A stretch of DNA of 64,000 nucleotides from Thalassobaculum litoreum DSM 18839 (GTDB lineage: Bacteria > Pseudomonadota > Alphaproteobacteria > Thalassobaculales > Thalassobaculaceae). Below the pieces are notes generated by a model that was not told the DNA's origin, did not search any database, and worked only from the letters and a program-made list of their open reading frames with translations. Of this stretch, positions 7,666-15,686 are shown in pieces. The number at the start of each line of letters is the position of its first letter. Within the stretch, counting starts at the first letter, position 1. Location of the stretch: positions 62,001 to 126,000 of the forward strand of contig NZ_FNBW01000011.1 of NCBI RefSeq assembly GCF_900102465.1, given 5' to 3'. The position numbers and the translations under genes were made by a program.

Positions 7666-8750
7666 ACCCCGCTGCGACCTCCCTGGTCCATCTCGACCCG
7701 CGCGAGCTGATCGGCACCGGCCGGGTCGGCCTGCTGGAATCGACCGGCACCTACGACGTCAGCCGCTACGGCTGGGCCTACGAGTTCTGGAAGCGCCAGC
7801 AGCAGACCCATTGGATGGGCGAGGAAGTGCCGCTGGGCGGCGACCTCAAGGACTGGGCCTCGCCGCGGGTGAGCGAGGCGGAGCGGGCCCTGCTGACCCA
7901 GATCTTCCGCTTCTTCACCCAGTCGGACGTGGAGGTCGGCGACAACTACCTCAAGCGCTACATCCCGATTTTCCAGCCCCTGGAAATCCAGATGATGATG
8001 GCGGCCTTCACCAACATGGAGACCGTCCATATCGACGCCTATGCCCTGCTGCTGACCACGCTGGGCATGCCGCAGGCGGAGTTCGAGGCGTTCCGCGACT
8101 ACGACGCCATGCGCTCCAAGGCCGACTACATGCACACCTTCGGCGTCGGCACGGTCGGCGACGTCGCCCGCACTCTCGCGATGTTCGGCGCCTTCACCGA
8201 GGGTATGGCGCTGTTCGCCAGCTTTGCCATGCTGCTGAACTTCCCGCGACACAACAAGATGAACGGCATGGGCCAGATCGTCAGTTGGTCGGTGCGTGAC
8301 GAGAGCCTGCACTGCGAGGGCATCGTGCGGCTGTTCCACGAGTGGAACCGCGAGACCGGCGCGCTGACCCCGGCGGTGCGCGACGACATCGTCGACGTGG
8401 CGAAGACCATGGTGAGCCTGGAGGAAGGCTTCGTGGATCTCGCCTTCGAGCTCGGCGAGATCGAGGGCATGACGGCGCAGGACATCAAGGACTACGTCCG
8501 CTACATCGCCGACTGGCGCCTGACCCAGCTTAAGCTGCCGACGGTGTTCGGCTGCTTCGAGGCGGTGGAAGGCGGCTACCGCCAGCTCAAGCCGCATCCC
8601 CTGCCCTGGCTGGTGGAGATCCTGAACGGGGTCGAGCACGCCAACTTCTTCGAGCAGCGGGCGACCGAGTATTCCAAGGCCGCCAGCCGCGGAAGCTGGG
8701 ACGGCGCCGACGGCGTGTGGTCGATGTTCGAGACCCGCAAGCAGGCTTAA
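7656..8750 (+). CDS. nrdB: class I ribonucleoside-diphosphate reductase, beta subunit
   Basis: A 364-residue ferritin-like radical subunit. Metal-ligand motifs NMETVHIDAY and DESLHCEG are present. The tyrosine four residues after the first motif's histidine is retained at the position of the E. coli radical Tyr122, so a tyrosyl-radical class Ia-type cofactor is likely. ATG 7656 lies inside the 3' end of nrdA (10-nt overlap), which fits translational coupling. The same frame stays open far upstream through nrdA, but that part is a shadow. A perfect terminator hairpin follows. Confidence 0.95.
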   Translation: MSVNPAATSLVHLDPRELIGTGRVGLLESTGTYDVSRYGWAYEFWKRQQQTHWMGEEVPLGGDLKDWASPRVSEAERALLTQIFRFFTQSDVEVGDNYLKRYIPIFQPLEIQMMMAAFTNMETVHIDAYALLLTTLGMPQAEFEAFRDYDAMRSKADYMHTFGVGTVGDVARTLAMFGAFTEGMALFASFAMLLNFPRHNKMNGMGQIVSWSVRDESLHCEGIVRLFHEWNRETGALTPAVRDDIVDVAKTMVSLEEGFVDLAFELGEIEGMTAQDIKDYVRYIADWRLTQLKLPTVFGCFEAVEGGYRQLKPHPLPWLVEILNGVEHANFFEQRATEYSKAASRGSWDGADGVWSMFETRKQA

Positions 8751-8774
8751 ATCCCCTCGCAGGTTCAAAGGCAT

Positions 8775-8800
8775 AAGAGGCGGCCCTCGGGCCGCCTCTT
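8775..8800 (+). terminator. rho-independent terminator of nrdAB
   Basis: Perfect 11-bp stem AAGAGGCGGCC / GGCCGCCTCTT around the loop CTCG, 25 nt after the nrdB stop. It ends in CTCTT on the plus strand and is symmetric enough to serve the convergent siderophore-receptor gene as well. Confidence 0.85.
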
Positions 8801-8826
8801 CGCGTGAGACGTAGGTTTCCTGAGGC

Positions 8827-10965
8827 TTACCAGGTCGCCTTCAGGGTCAGCATGACCTCGCGGCCGGCGCCGTAGGAGCAGACGTATTCGGTCTGGCAGC
8901 CGGTTACGTAACGCTTGTCCGCCACGTTGGTGGCCGACAGGTTCAGATCCAGGTTCTCGGACAGTTCATAGCCGGCATAGAGATCGAACAGGGTGGCGTC
9001 CGGCACGGTCAGCGTGTTGGCGTCGTTGGCGTAGCTCTCGCCGCGGTGGCGCACGCCCGCACCGATCGACACGCCGTCCAGCGGGCCCTGAAACGCGTAT
9101 TCTGCCCGCAGGGTCAGCTCGTGTTCCGGGATCAGGGTCGGGGTGTTGCCGATCAGCGAGGCGTCGGTGTCCTCGGTCACCTCGGCGTCGAGCACGGTGG
9201 CGGTCCCGACGACGGTCAGGCCGAAGCCGAACTGGTAGCCGCCCTCGAACTCGAATCCGGTCGAGCGCACTGCGCCGAGCTGGTTGTAGTTCGGGAACGC
9301 CCCGGTCACGACGTTCTCCCGGTCGATCTGGAAGGCGGCAGCCATCAGGTAGAAGTTCTCGCCCTCCGGCGCCCATTTCACACCGGCCTCGACCTGCTCG
9401 CCGCTCTCCGGCTCGGTCACGCCGTTGGCCGGCGAGGTGATCAGCGGGTTGAAGAAGCTGGAGTAGCTGACATAGGGCGTGATGCCGAGAGGGAACTCGT
9501 AGCCGACCGCGGCGCGCCAGGAGCTCTCGCTGTCGCTGCGCTCGAAGCCGGCGGCCCCGTCCTGCTCGGTCTCCACGAAGTCGTGGCGCAGGTTGCCGGT
9601 CACGATCCAGCCGTCGCCGAAGCGGAGCTGATCCTGCACATACAGACCGGTCTGCGACTGGGTCGTGGTGGCGTCCTGATACGGCGCGCCCAGGGTCGGG
9701 GTGCCGGGGTTGGTCGGGTTGACCACCTGGTTCGTGCCGAAGCCGGAGGCCTGGGTCTCGTCGAGCCAGTAGTACCGGGCGTCCAGGCCGAACAGCAGAT
9801 CGTGGCTGACCGGGCCGGTATGCACCGTGCCGTAGTACCGGATGTCGGTCTGGGCGGTGCGGACCAGTGTGTCGTGCTCGAAGGCGATCAGGCTGAGGGT
9901 GCCCTGGGCATCGCTCGGCGTGGTCGCATAGCCGGCATAGCCGAACGGGTAGTAGTAGCTCTCCTCCACGCTGGCGACCCCGGCACGGCCGATGCCGGTC
10001 AGGGTGAAGTCGTTGTCGAAGGTGTGCTCGGCGATGGCGGTCGCGGAGAACTGCTCGCGCTTGTAGCTGTCCCAGTCCTCGTCGGAGAAGTTCGCGTCCC
10101 GGTCGATATGGCCGAACTGCTCGGTCGCGGTGACGGTGCCGGCATAGGGCAGGAAGCTGCTGCCGTTATGCTTCTCGTCGGCGATATGGGCATTGGCCAG
10201 CAGGGTGACCTCGGTGCCGTGGCTGGTCTCGAACTTGTAGGATGGGGCCAGGGTGCCGCGCACGCCTTCGTTCAGGTCGTCATACTTGTCGCCGCCCTTG
10301 ATCTTGCCGACCACGCGATAGGACTGGCCGTTCTCCAGCGGATCGCCGTAGTCGAAGGAGAGCGAGGCCGCCGGCGCATCCTCGATGCCCAGCACCAACT
10401 CACGCACCCGCTCGCCCGGGCGCTTGGAGATGTAGTTGACGATACCACCCGGATTGGAGCCGCCATACAGCGCCGAGGACGGGCCCCGCAGAACCTCGAT
10501 CCGCTCCAGCGTGTAGGTGTCCATGTAGAACGACCCGAAGGCGAAGGAGAGGTTCTGGGCATTGTCCAGATAGGTGCCGGTCTGGTCCGCCTGGAAGCCG
10601 CGGATGCGCAGCCAGTCGTAATCGGTGTCGTTGCCGAAGACATCGGCGGTCACGCCCGGGGTATAGCGCAGTGCCTCGCTGACGCTGTCGGCGTTGAACC
10701 GCTCCAGGTCCTCCCTGCCCAGGATCGACAGGGACTGGGGCACTTCGGTCGCATAAACCGGCACCTTGGAGCCGGTCACGGTCGGCGGATTGTTGCTCTC
10801 CCCCACCGGACCGGTCGCGTCCTCCTGGTTGCCCAGGACCTGCACCGGCTCAAGAACCAGGACCTTGTCGGCGTCCTGCGCCAGGGCGGAGCCCGCGGTC
10901 GACACCATCAGGGCGGACAGGACAAAACGCAGGGCCAAGCCCCGCCGCGAAGCCGTTCTGCTCAT
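8827..10965 (-). CDS. TonB-dependent siderophore receptor
   Basis: A 712-residue outer-membrane receptor. The signal peptide ends in GSALA (residue 29). A TonB-box-like KVLVLEPVQV follows, then a plug domain of about 110 residues (EVPQSLSILGREDLERF, DWLRIRGFQADQ, PSSALYGGSNPGG), and a long beta-barrel ending in a C-terminal tryptophan, as OMP targeting requires. The plug resembles the ferrichrome/hydroxamate (FhuA, FoxA, FhuE) class rather than BtuB. ATG 10965 has GGGGGA at SD spacing; a longer reading to 11097 would overlap the upstream regulator gene. The AraC-type regulator 116 nt upstream on the same strand is its probable activator. The siderophore cannot be named from sequence. Confidence 0.9.
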   Translation of the reverse strand: MSRTASRRGLALRFVLSALMVSTAGSALAQDADKVLVLEPVQVLGNQEDATGPVGESNNPPTVTGSKVPVYATEVPQSLSILGREDLERFNADSVSEALRYTPGVTADVFGNDTDYDWLRIRGFQADQTGTYLDNAQNLSFAFGSFYMDTYTLERIEVLRGPSSALYGGSNPGGIVNYISKRPGERVRELVLGIEDAPAASLSFDYGDPLENGQSYRVVGKIKGGDKYDDLNEGVRGTLAPSYKFETSHGTEVTLLANAHIADEKHNGSSFLPYAGTVTATEQFGHIDRDANFSDEDWDSYKREQFSATAIAEHTFDNDFTLTGIGRAGVASVEESYYYPFGYAGYATTPSDAQGTLSLIAFEHDTLVRTAQTDIRYYGTVHTGPVSHDLLFGLDARYYWLDETQASGFGTNQVVNPTNPGTPTLGAPYQDATTTQSQTGLYVQDQLRFGDGWIVTGNLRHDFVETEQDGAAGFERSDSESSWRAAVGYEFPLGITPYVSYSSFFNPLITSPANGVTEPESGEQVEAGVKWAPEGENFYLMAAAFQIDRENVVTGAFPNYNQLGAVRSTGFEFEGGYQFGFGLTVVGTATVLDAEVTEDTDASLIGNTPTLIPEHELTLRAEYAFQGPLDGVSIGAGVRHRGESYANDANTLTVPDATLFDLYAGYELSENLDLNLSATNVADKRYVTGCQTEYVCSYGAGREVMLTLKATW

Positions 10966-11069
10966 CTCGCAATTCCCCCAGTAAAGCACGCCGTCAGAAC
11001 CGGGCGCCGAGGGCGCGGACGGCGGTAAACGATCATCCGCCCTGCTTAGAGTCGCGCCGGAAGCCTGTC

Positions 11070-11100
11070 TTGAACGAACGCCTAGGCTTTTGAACAAACG
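11070..11100 (-). promoter_or_regulatory. direct repeat, candidate AraC-regulator site
   Basis: TTGAACGAACG (11070-11080) and TTGAACAAACG (11090-11100) are near-identical direct repeats with 20-bp periodicity, i.e. two helical turns, as AraC-family dimers prefer. They lie 105-135 bp upstream of the receptor start and overlap the 3' end of the regulator gene. The function is inference. Confidence 0.4.
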
Positions 11101-11912
11101 TGCCGCTTGGTCCAGCGGCCCGGCGAAATGCCCGTGGCGTGGCGGAAGCAGCGGCTGAAATGCGCCTGGTCGGCGAAGCCGGTGTCATGGGCGACCTGCG
11201 ACAGCAGCGCCCCCTCGCTGAGCAGACGCTGGGCCTGCTTGATCCGGGTACCCATCACCCATTGATGCGGCGACAGGCCGGCGACCTCCTTGAACCGGCG
11301 GGTGAAGCGCGAGCGCGACATGCCGGCCACCGAAGCGAGCTCGTCGACGCTCGGATGCCGGTCCAGCCGGTCCAGCACGTGGTCCATCACCTGGTCCATC
11401 CAGGCGGGGGCCGCGCGCTCCGCGCTGTGCCGGGCGCCGAGATGGAAGAACTCGTGGATCACGCCGCAGGCCAGCGCCTCGCTGTAACCGCCGGGCCGCT
11501 CCGGGCGTCGGCATTCGTCGGCCAGCAGCGCGCAGAGCCGGCGCAGCTCCATGCTGTCGGGCAGGAACAGCGCGGCGTCGAGATCGACCGACGGGCCGAC
11601 GATCCGGCGCAACCGGCTCTCGTCCACATGGATATCGATATGTTCCAGATCGCCGACGGTCGCCAGCCGGCCGCAGAGCGGCACGCCGGCCGGCACGAAA
11701 AAGGCGGAGCACAGGGACGGGTCGGCCGCACCCGTCGGACCCAGGGCGATCTGCGCACCGTCGAAGAACACGACGAAGCGCGGGTCCGGCGATACATACC
11801 GGCCGCCCGCACCCTGCCGCGCCTCGACCCGCCACAGGTCAATGGCCATCCACTCGAACTTGAGGCAGCTGACCGCGTCGATCGGCACGATCCGATCGAC
11901 GGTCGATGTCAT
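11082..11912 (-). CDS. AraC-family transcriptional regulator (siderophore-uptake type)
   Basis: A 276-residue regulator. The C-terminal 100 residues carry two HTH units: LDRHPSVDELASVAGMSRSRFTRRFKEVAG and LLSQVAHDTGFADQAHFSRCFRHATGISPGRWT. The N-terminal part is an unrecognised ligand-binding domain. Placement directly before a TonB-dependent receptor on the same strand matches PchR/FoxR-type regulators that sense a ferrisiderophore and activate its receptor. ATG 11912 (MTSTVDR) is preferred; upstream in-frame ATGs run into a Fur-box-like palindrome about 85 nt ahead. Control by both iron (Fur) and siderophore is inferred from layout. Confidence 0.85.
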   Translation of the reverse strand: MTSTVDRIVPIDAVSCLKFEWMAIDLWRVEARQGAGGRYVSPDPRFVVFFDGAQIALGPTGAADPSLCSAFFVPAGVPLCGRLATVGDLEHIDIHVDESRLRRIVGPSVDLDAALFLPDSMELRRLCALLADECRRPERPGGYSEALACGVIHEFFHLGARHSAERAAPAWMDQVMDHVLDRLDRHPSVDELASVAGMSRSRFTRRFKEVAGLSPHQWVMGTRIKQAQRLLSEGALLSQVAHDTGFADQAHFSRCFRHATGISPGRWTKRHVCSKA

Positions 11913-11984
11913 CCTTGGCCTGAACTGCAACGCCCGCTCCGCCGATGAATGTCGAAATCCGAAGGCACCATACCCGACAATTTT

Positions 11985-12006
11985 GCGAATGAGAACGATT
12001 CGCATT
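11985..12006. promoter_or_regulatory. Fur-box-like operator
   Basis: GCGAAT-GAGAACG-ATTCGC (11985-12003) is a palindrome, and AATGAGAACGATTCGCATT closely matches the classic Fur/iron-box pattern. It sits in the intergenic region between the minus-strand regulator gene (start 11912) and the plus-strand isomerase gene (start about 12174), so it could control either. The iron-uptake neighbours make the regulator the more likely target. Confidence 0.65.
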
Positions 12007-12173
12007 ACATGCCATCTGCTTCCAGGCGAGAAGCCCTGTCTCCGGCCGACAGGCGCGTGGCCGGCGCGCCCCGAAATGCCGGTGAAACCAAGGAATCCCA
12101 GTGGTTTCACTCAATGGTCATCAAGACGTGGCAAGGTCACCCGCATCAACCGTTCCAGATGGGGTCACAAGCC

Positions 12174-13109
12174 GTGCCAAATCCGCTCCGCATCGCCGGC
12201 ATCGGCGCGAATCTCGGCGGCGTCGCCGGGGATCTCGACGCCGTGCGCGCGCAGATGAACGAACTGATCGCCCTGGGCGCGGAGGTGGTGGAGTGCTACG
12301 CCTCCGATCTCGGCGTGGTGGCCGATGCCGGGCTGATCCCCGGCCGGGTCGCCGAGCTGCGCGAGATCTGCGCCGAGCGCCCCCTGGCCGTCACCCTTCA
12401 CGCCCCGATCCCGATCGACTTTATGGACCGCGAGAACATAGAACGGCATCGCGCCGCCGCCCGGGTGTCGGTGGAGCTGGCCGCCGAGATCGGCGCCGGC
12501 ATCGTGGTGATCCATGCCGGCCGCGCCAGCCCCGAGGCCTGGGCCCGCGATGCCGACGGACTGCTCGCCTTCGAGCGCGACGAGCTTTCGGCGCTGGGCG
12601 ACATCGCCCGGGATGCCGGCCTGCGGATCGCACTGGAGAACATCAGCCCGAACCCGGCGGTGATCGCCGGACGCCTGACCAGCTACTCGCTCGATCCGGC
12701 AGCACTGGCCCGCCAGCTTGCCCTGGTCGATCATCCGGGCGTGACCGGCTGCCTCGACTACAGCCACGCCAACCAGGGCGCGGGGCTGCTCGACCTGGAT
12801 CCGGTCGCCGGCGCCCGGGCGATGGCGCCGGTGACCGGCCATATCCATATCAGCGAGGCCAGCGGTCGGCCGGCCATCCCGTCGATCGCCGCCCAGCATG
12901 ACTGGATGTATTTCGGCATCGGCGACATGCACGCGCCGCTCGGCAGCGGCTGCATGGACCTGGACGCCCTGGCCGATGTCTCCGACGTGCTGCCCGGCAC
13001 CTATGCCATCCTGGAACTGCAGCGCCATGCGCGGGCGATGCTGGGCGACAGCCTGACCCGGCTGCGCGCCTTCGCCGGCCACGTCAACGCCCTGGACCGG
13101 GCCGCATGA
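12174..13109 (+). CDS. sugar phosphate isomerase/epimerase-like TIM-barrel protein
   Basis: About 311 residues with the AP-endonuclease-2/xylose-isomerase-like TIM barrel. Strand-end metal-site pieces are visible: VTLHAPIP, IVVIHAGRA, IALENISPN, GCLDYSHANQG and GHIHISEASG, the usual H/E/D/H ligand series. GTG 12174 is chosen provisionally because GGGG precedes it; ATG 12159 is an alternative adding five residues. The stop overlaps the next gene's ATG (ATGA), so the two are cotranscribed. No substrate can be assigned; partnership with a glycerophosphodiesterase suggests a polyol-phosphate or sugar moiety. Confidence 0.75.
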   Translation: MPNPLRIAGIGANLGGVAGDLDAVRAQMNELIALGAEVVECYASDLGVVADAGLIPGRVAELREICAERPLAVTLHAPIPIDFMDRENIERHRAAARVSVELAAEIGAGIVVIHAGRASPEAWARDADGLLAFERDELSALGDIARDAGLRIALENISPNPAVIAGRLTSYSLDPAALARQLALVDHPGVTGCLDYSHANQGAGLLDLDPVAGARAMAPVTGHIHISEASGRPAIPSIAAQHDWMYFGIGDMHAPLGSGCMDLDALADVSDVLPGTYAILELQRHARAMLGDSLTRLRAFAGHVNALDRAA

Positions 13110-13840
13110 CCCGACTGCCGGCCCATATCATCGCCCATCGCGGCGACAGCGCCCACGCACCGGAAAACAGCCTGGCCGCGTTGGACAGCGCCATCGCCGC
13201 CGGGGCCGACCGGGTCGAGTGCGACGTGCGGATCGCCGGCGACGGCACCCTGGTTGTCTCCCACGATGCCGACCTGTCCCGGATCGCCGGCCGTTCGGTG
13301 CTGATCGACGACACGCCGGCCGAAGAGCTGGCCAGGACCGCCGCCGCGGCCGGGGCGTCGGTGCTGCCGCTGGCGACCCTGTTCGAGGCGGCGCACGGAC
13401 GCATTCCGCTGATGCTGGACGTTAAGTCGCTGATCCCTGCCGTGATCGAGAAGATCGCCGCCGACCTCGCCGCGGCGGCGTTCGACCCGCGCCGGATCGC
13501 GCTCGGCCTGCGCGATCCTGCCCTGGTCGGTCCGGCGCGGGCGCATCTGCCGGCGGCGCGGATCCTCGCCCTGAACAGCGGGACCACCCCCGTGGACGCC
13601 TTCCTGGCCGAGAGCGTCGACCTCATCCGACTGTGGGAGCGCGATGCCGATGCCGACATCATCGCGGCGCTGCACGGCCAGGGCTGCACCGTCTGGGTGA
13701 CCACCGGCGGCACCGGCACCGACCGGGAGGTCGGCGATTGCAGCACCGACGACCTGTCCCGGCTGATCGCCGCCGGCGTCGACGGGCTGCTGGTCAACGA
13801 CCCCGCCCTCGGCCGCCGCGCGGTTCTCAGCGCTGCTTAG
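13106..13840 (+). CDS. glycerophosphodiester phosphodiesterase
   Basis: A 244-residue GDPD-family TIM barrel that hydrolyses glycerophosphodiesters to sn-glycerol-3-phosphate and an alcohol. Signature residues are at the N-terminus: AHRGDSAHAPENS (HR...PEN) and the metal ligands in VECDVR. VSHDADL supplies the second histidine and LMLDVK a further acidic position. No signal peptide, so it is probably cytoplasmic, like UgpQ. It overlaps the upstream isomerase gene by 4 nt and converges with an ABC permease gene 8 nt away. Confidence 0.88.
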   Translation: MTRLPAHIIAHRGDSAHAPENSLAALDSAIAAGADRVECDVRIAGDGTLVVSHDADLSRIAGRSVLIDDTPAEELARTAAAAGASVLPLATLFEAAHGRIPLMLDVKSLIPAVIEKIAADLAAAAFDPRRIALGLRDPALVGPARAHLPAARILALNSGTTPVDAFLAESVDLIRLWERDADADIIAALHGQGCTVWVTTGGTGTDREVGDCSTDDLSRLIAAGVDGLLVNDPALGRRAVLSAA

Positions 13841-13848
13841 CTTAGGGC

Positions 13849-14751
13849 TCAGCGCTGCGTAGGATCCAGCCGGGTCCGCAGCCAGTCGCCGAACAGGCTC
13901 ATCGACAGGGTCGTCAGGAAGATCACCCCGCCCGGCAGCACCGCCAGCCACCAGGCGGTCAGCAGATAGTCGCGCCCGTCTCCCAGCATCTGGCCCAGCG
14001 AGGTGAGAGGCGGCTGAATGCCGAGGCCCAGGAAGCTGAGCGAGGTCTCCAGCAGGATGGTCTGCGGGAAATTCAGGGTGAGCTGGACGATCAGCGGCCC
14101 CATGACATTGGGCAGGATGTGACGGCCGTACAGCCGCAGCGGCCGCGCGCCGAGCGCCCGCACCGCCACCGCATAGCCCTGCTCGCGGGCCGACAGCACC
14201 AGGCTGCGGGTCAGGCGGGCATAGGTCTCCCACCCGGCCAGGCCCATCAGAGCAAGAAACAGGTAGAAGTTGTTGCCGAGGAAGGCGAGCACCGCCAGCG
14301 CGATGATTAGAAACGGCATCGCCGCCTGCCAGTCGACCAGCATCATCACGACTTCGTCGACCCAGCCGCCGCGATGGGCCGCGAGGATGCCGAGAAACGT
14401 GCCGAGCACCGCACCGATCAGGGTACCGAGCAGCGCCAGCGCGAGCGATACCTGGGTGGCGATCAGCAGTCGCGACAGCAGGTCCCGTCCGAGCTTGTCC
14501 GTGCCCAGCAGATGCCCCTCGATCGACAGGGACGACCAGAACGGCGGCTTCAGCCGATACAGCAGGTCGGTTTCCTCGTAGCCGTACGGGGTCAGCAGCG
14601 GCGCCAGTAGGGCGACCAATGAGACCAGCACCAGAATCGCGGCGGCGATCCGCACCAGCAGCGGCATGCGCCACGCGCCCACCGGCCTGCCCGCCCGCGC
14701 GGCCGCGGGCTTCGGGGCGGGAGCGGCGTTGTCGGCGGTCTCGGCGCTCAT
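13849..14751 (-). CDS. peptide-type ABC transporter permease (DppC/OppC family)
   Basis: A 300-residue inner-membrane permease. After a Pro/Ala-rich cytoplasmic N-terminus come a first TM helix (residues about 33-52), a periplasmic segment, then HLLGTDKLGRDLLSR, the hallmark entry to the BPD-transport domain, and about five further TMs. The EAA-loop-like AREQGYAVAVRALGARPLRLYGRHILPN contacts the ATPases. It is the last gene of a five-gene importer operon (SBP, two ATPases, DppB, DppC); its start overlaps the DppB stop by 4 nt. Confidence 0.88.
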   Translation of the reverse strand: MSAETADNAAPAPKPAAARAGRPVGAWRMPLLVRIAAAILVLVSLVALLAPLLTPYGYEETDLLYRLKPPFWSSLSIEGHLLGTDKLGRDLLSRLLIATQVSLALALLGTLIGAVLGTFLGILAAHRGGWVDEVVMMLVDWQAAMPFLIIALAVLAFLGNNFYLFLALMGLAGWETYARLTRSLVLSAREQGYAVAVRALGARPLRLYGRHILPNVMGPLIVQLTLNFPQTILLETSLSFLGLGIQPPLTSLGQMLGDGRDYLLTAWWLAVLPGGVIFLTTLSMSLFGDWLRTRLDPTQR

Positions 14752-15686
14752 CGCGAGCGCTCCTGGCCGCCGACGCGGACCCTTGGATCGAGCCACCCAT
14801 AGGCGAGGTCGACCAGCAGGTTGGCGGAGACCATGGTGATCGCCACCAGCACGACGATGCCCTGGACGATGGACAGGTCGCGGTCGGCGACCGAGCTGGT
14901 GAGCAGCCGGCCCACGCCCGGCCAGGCGAAGACGTTCTCGGTCACCACCGCGCCGCCGATCATGCCGCCCAGGCTGAAGCCGACGATTGTCACCACCGGA
15001 ATCGCCGCGTTGGGAAAGGCGTGCCACCAGACCTGCCGGAAGCGCGAGGCCCCTTCCGCCTCGGCCGTGCGCATGTAGTCGCGCGACAGCACCTCCAGCA
15101 TGGCCGAGCGGGTGAAGCGGGCGATGGCCCCGGCGAAGGCGGTGGCCAGGGTGAAGACAGGCATCACCATGTGCTGCCACGTCCCGTAGCCGGAGCTCGG
15201 CAGCACCCGCAGGTTCAGGGCGAAGAGCAGAATCAGCAGGATACCGAGGAAGAAGTTCGGCATGGAGAAGCCGAAGACCGCGAAGGACATGGTCAGCCGG
15301 TCGACCCAGCTGTCCCGCCACACCGCCGCCAGCACGCCCAGGGGGATGCCGAGCGCCAGCGAACAGAAGAACGTCGCCAGCCCCAGCTCCAGGGTCTTGG
15401 GCACCCGCTGCCAGATCAGGTCGATGGCCGGTTGGCTGTTGCGGAAGGAGATCCCGAAATCGCCGCGCAGCGCCGCCTCGAAATAACGCAGGTACTGCTC
15501 CCACAGCGGCCGGTCGAGGCCCCAGGCGGCGCGGTAATAGTCGCGGATCTCCGGGCCGATATCGTCCGGCAGCAGCTGCTGGGTCGGATCGCCGGTGAGG
15601 CGCAGCACGACGAAGACGAAGGTCACCACCAGCCAGAGGGTGATCATCGCCCGCAGCAGCTTGATCGCGGCATAGCGCAGGTTCAT
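14748..15686 (-). CDS. peptide-type ABC transporter permease (DppB/OppB family)
   Basis: A 312-residue permease with the typical N-terminal TM (residues about 10-30). The periplasmic stretch holds GLDRPLWEQYLRYFEAALRGDFG, a DppB/OppB hallmark. A six-TM BPD-transport core with the coupling-loop region RTAEAEGASRFRQVWWHAFPN follows. It overlaps the upstream ATPase gene and the downstream DppC-type gene by 4 nt each. It pairs with the DppC-type subunit to form the translocation channel; the substrate is set by the binding protein at 17798-19366. Confidence 0.88.
   Translation of the reverse strand: MNLRYAAIKLLRAMITLWLVVTFVFVVLRLTGDPTQQLLPDDIGPEIRDYYRAAWGLDRPLWEQYLRYFEAALRGDFGISFRNSQPAIDLIWQRVPKTLELGLATFFCSLALGIPLGVLAAVWRDSWVDRLTMSFAVFGFSMPNFFLGILLILLFALNLRVLPSSGYGTWQHMVMPVFTLATAFAGAIARFTRSAMLEVLSRDYMRTAEAEGASRFRQVWWHAFPNAAIPVVTIVGFSLGGMIGGAVVTENVFAWPGVGRLLTSSVADRDLSIVQGIVVLVAITMVSANLLVDLAYGWLDPRVRVGGQERSR

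Noticed and set aside
6069-8750. 893-residue plus-strand frame that ends in NrdB
   Set aside because: Only the last 364 residues are NrdB; the rest is an out-of-frame reading of nrdA with no conserved content.
8827-10965. BtuB (B12 receptor), suggested by the nearby riboswitches
   Set aside because: The plug resembles hydroxamate-siderophore receptors, there is no B12 aptamer in its leader, and an AraC regulator and Fur box accompany it.
11949-12173. Extending the TIM-barrel gene to ATG 11949
   Set aside because: The extra 75 residues are unconserved in character and would run through the Fur-box palindrome; no SD.
13820-13862. Short direct repeat CTCAGCGCTGC at the ends of two convergent genes
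   Set aside because: Eleven bases only, overlapping both stop regions; most likely chance or a by-product of local duplication with no further signal.
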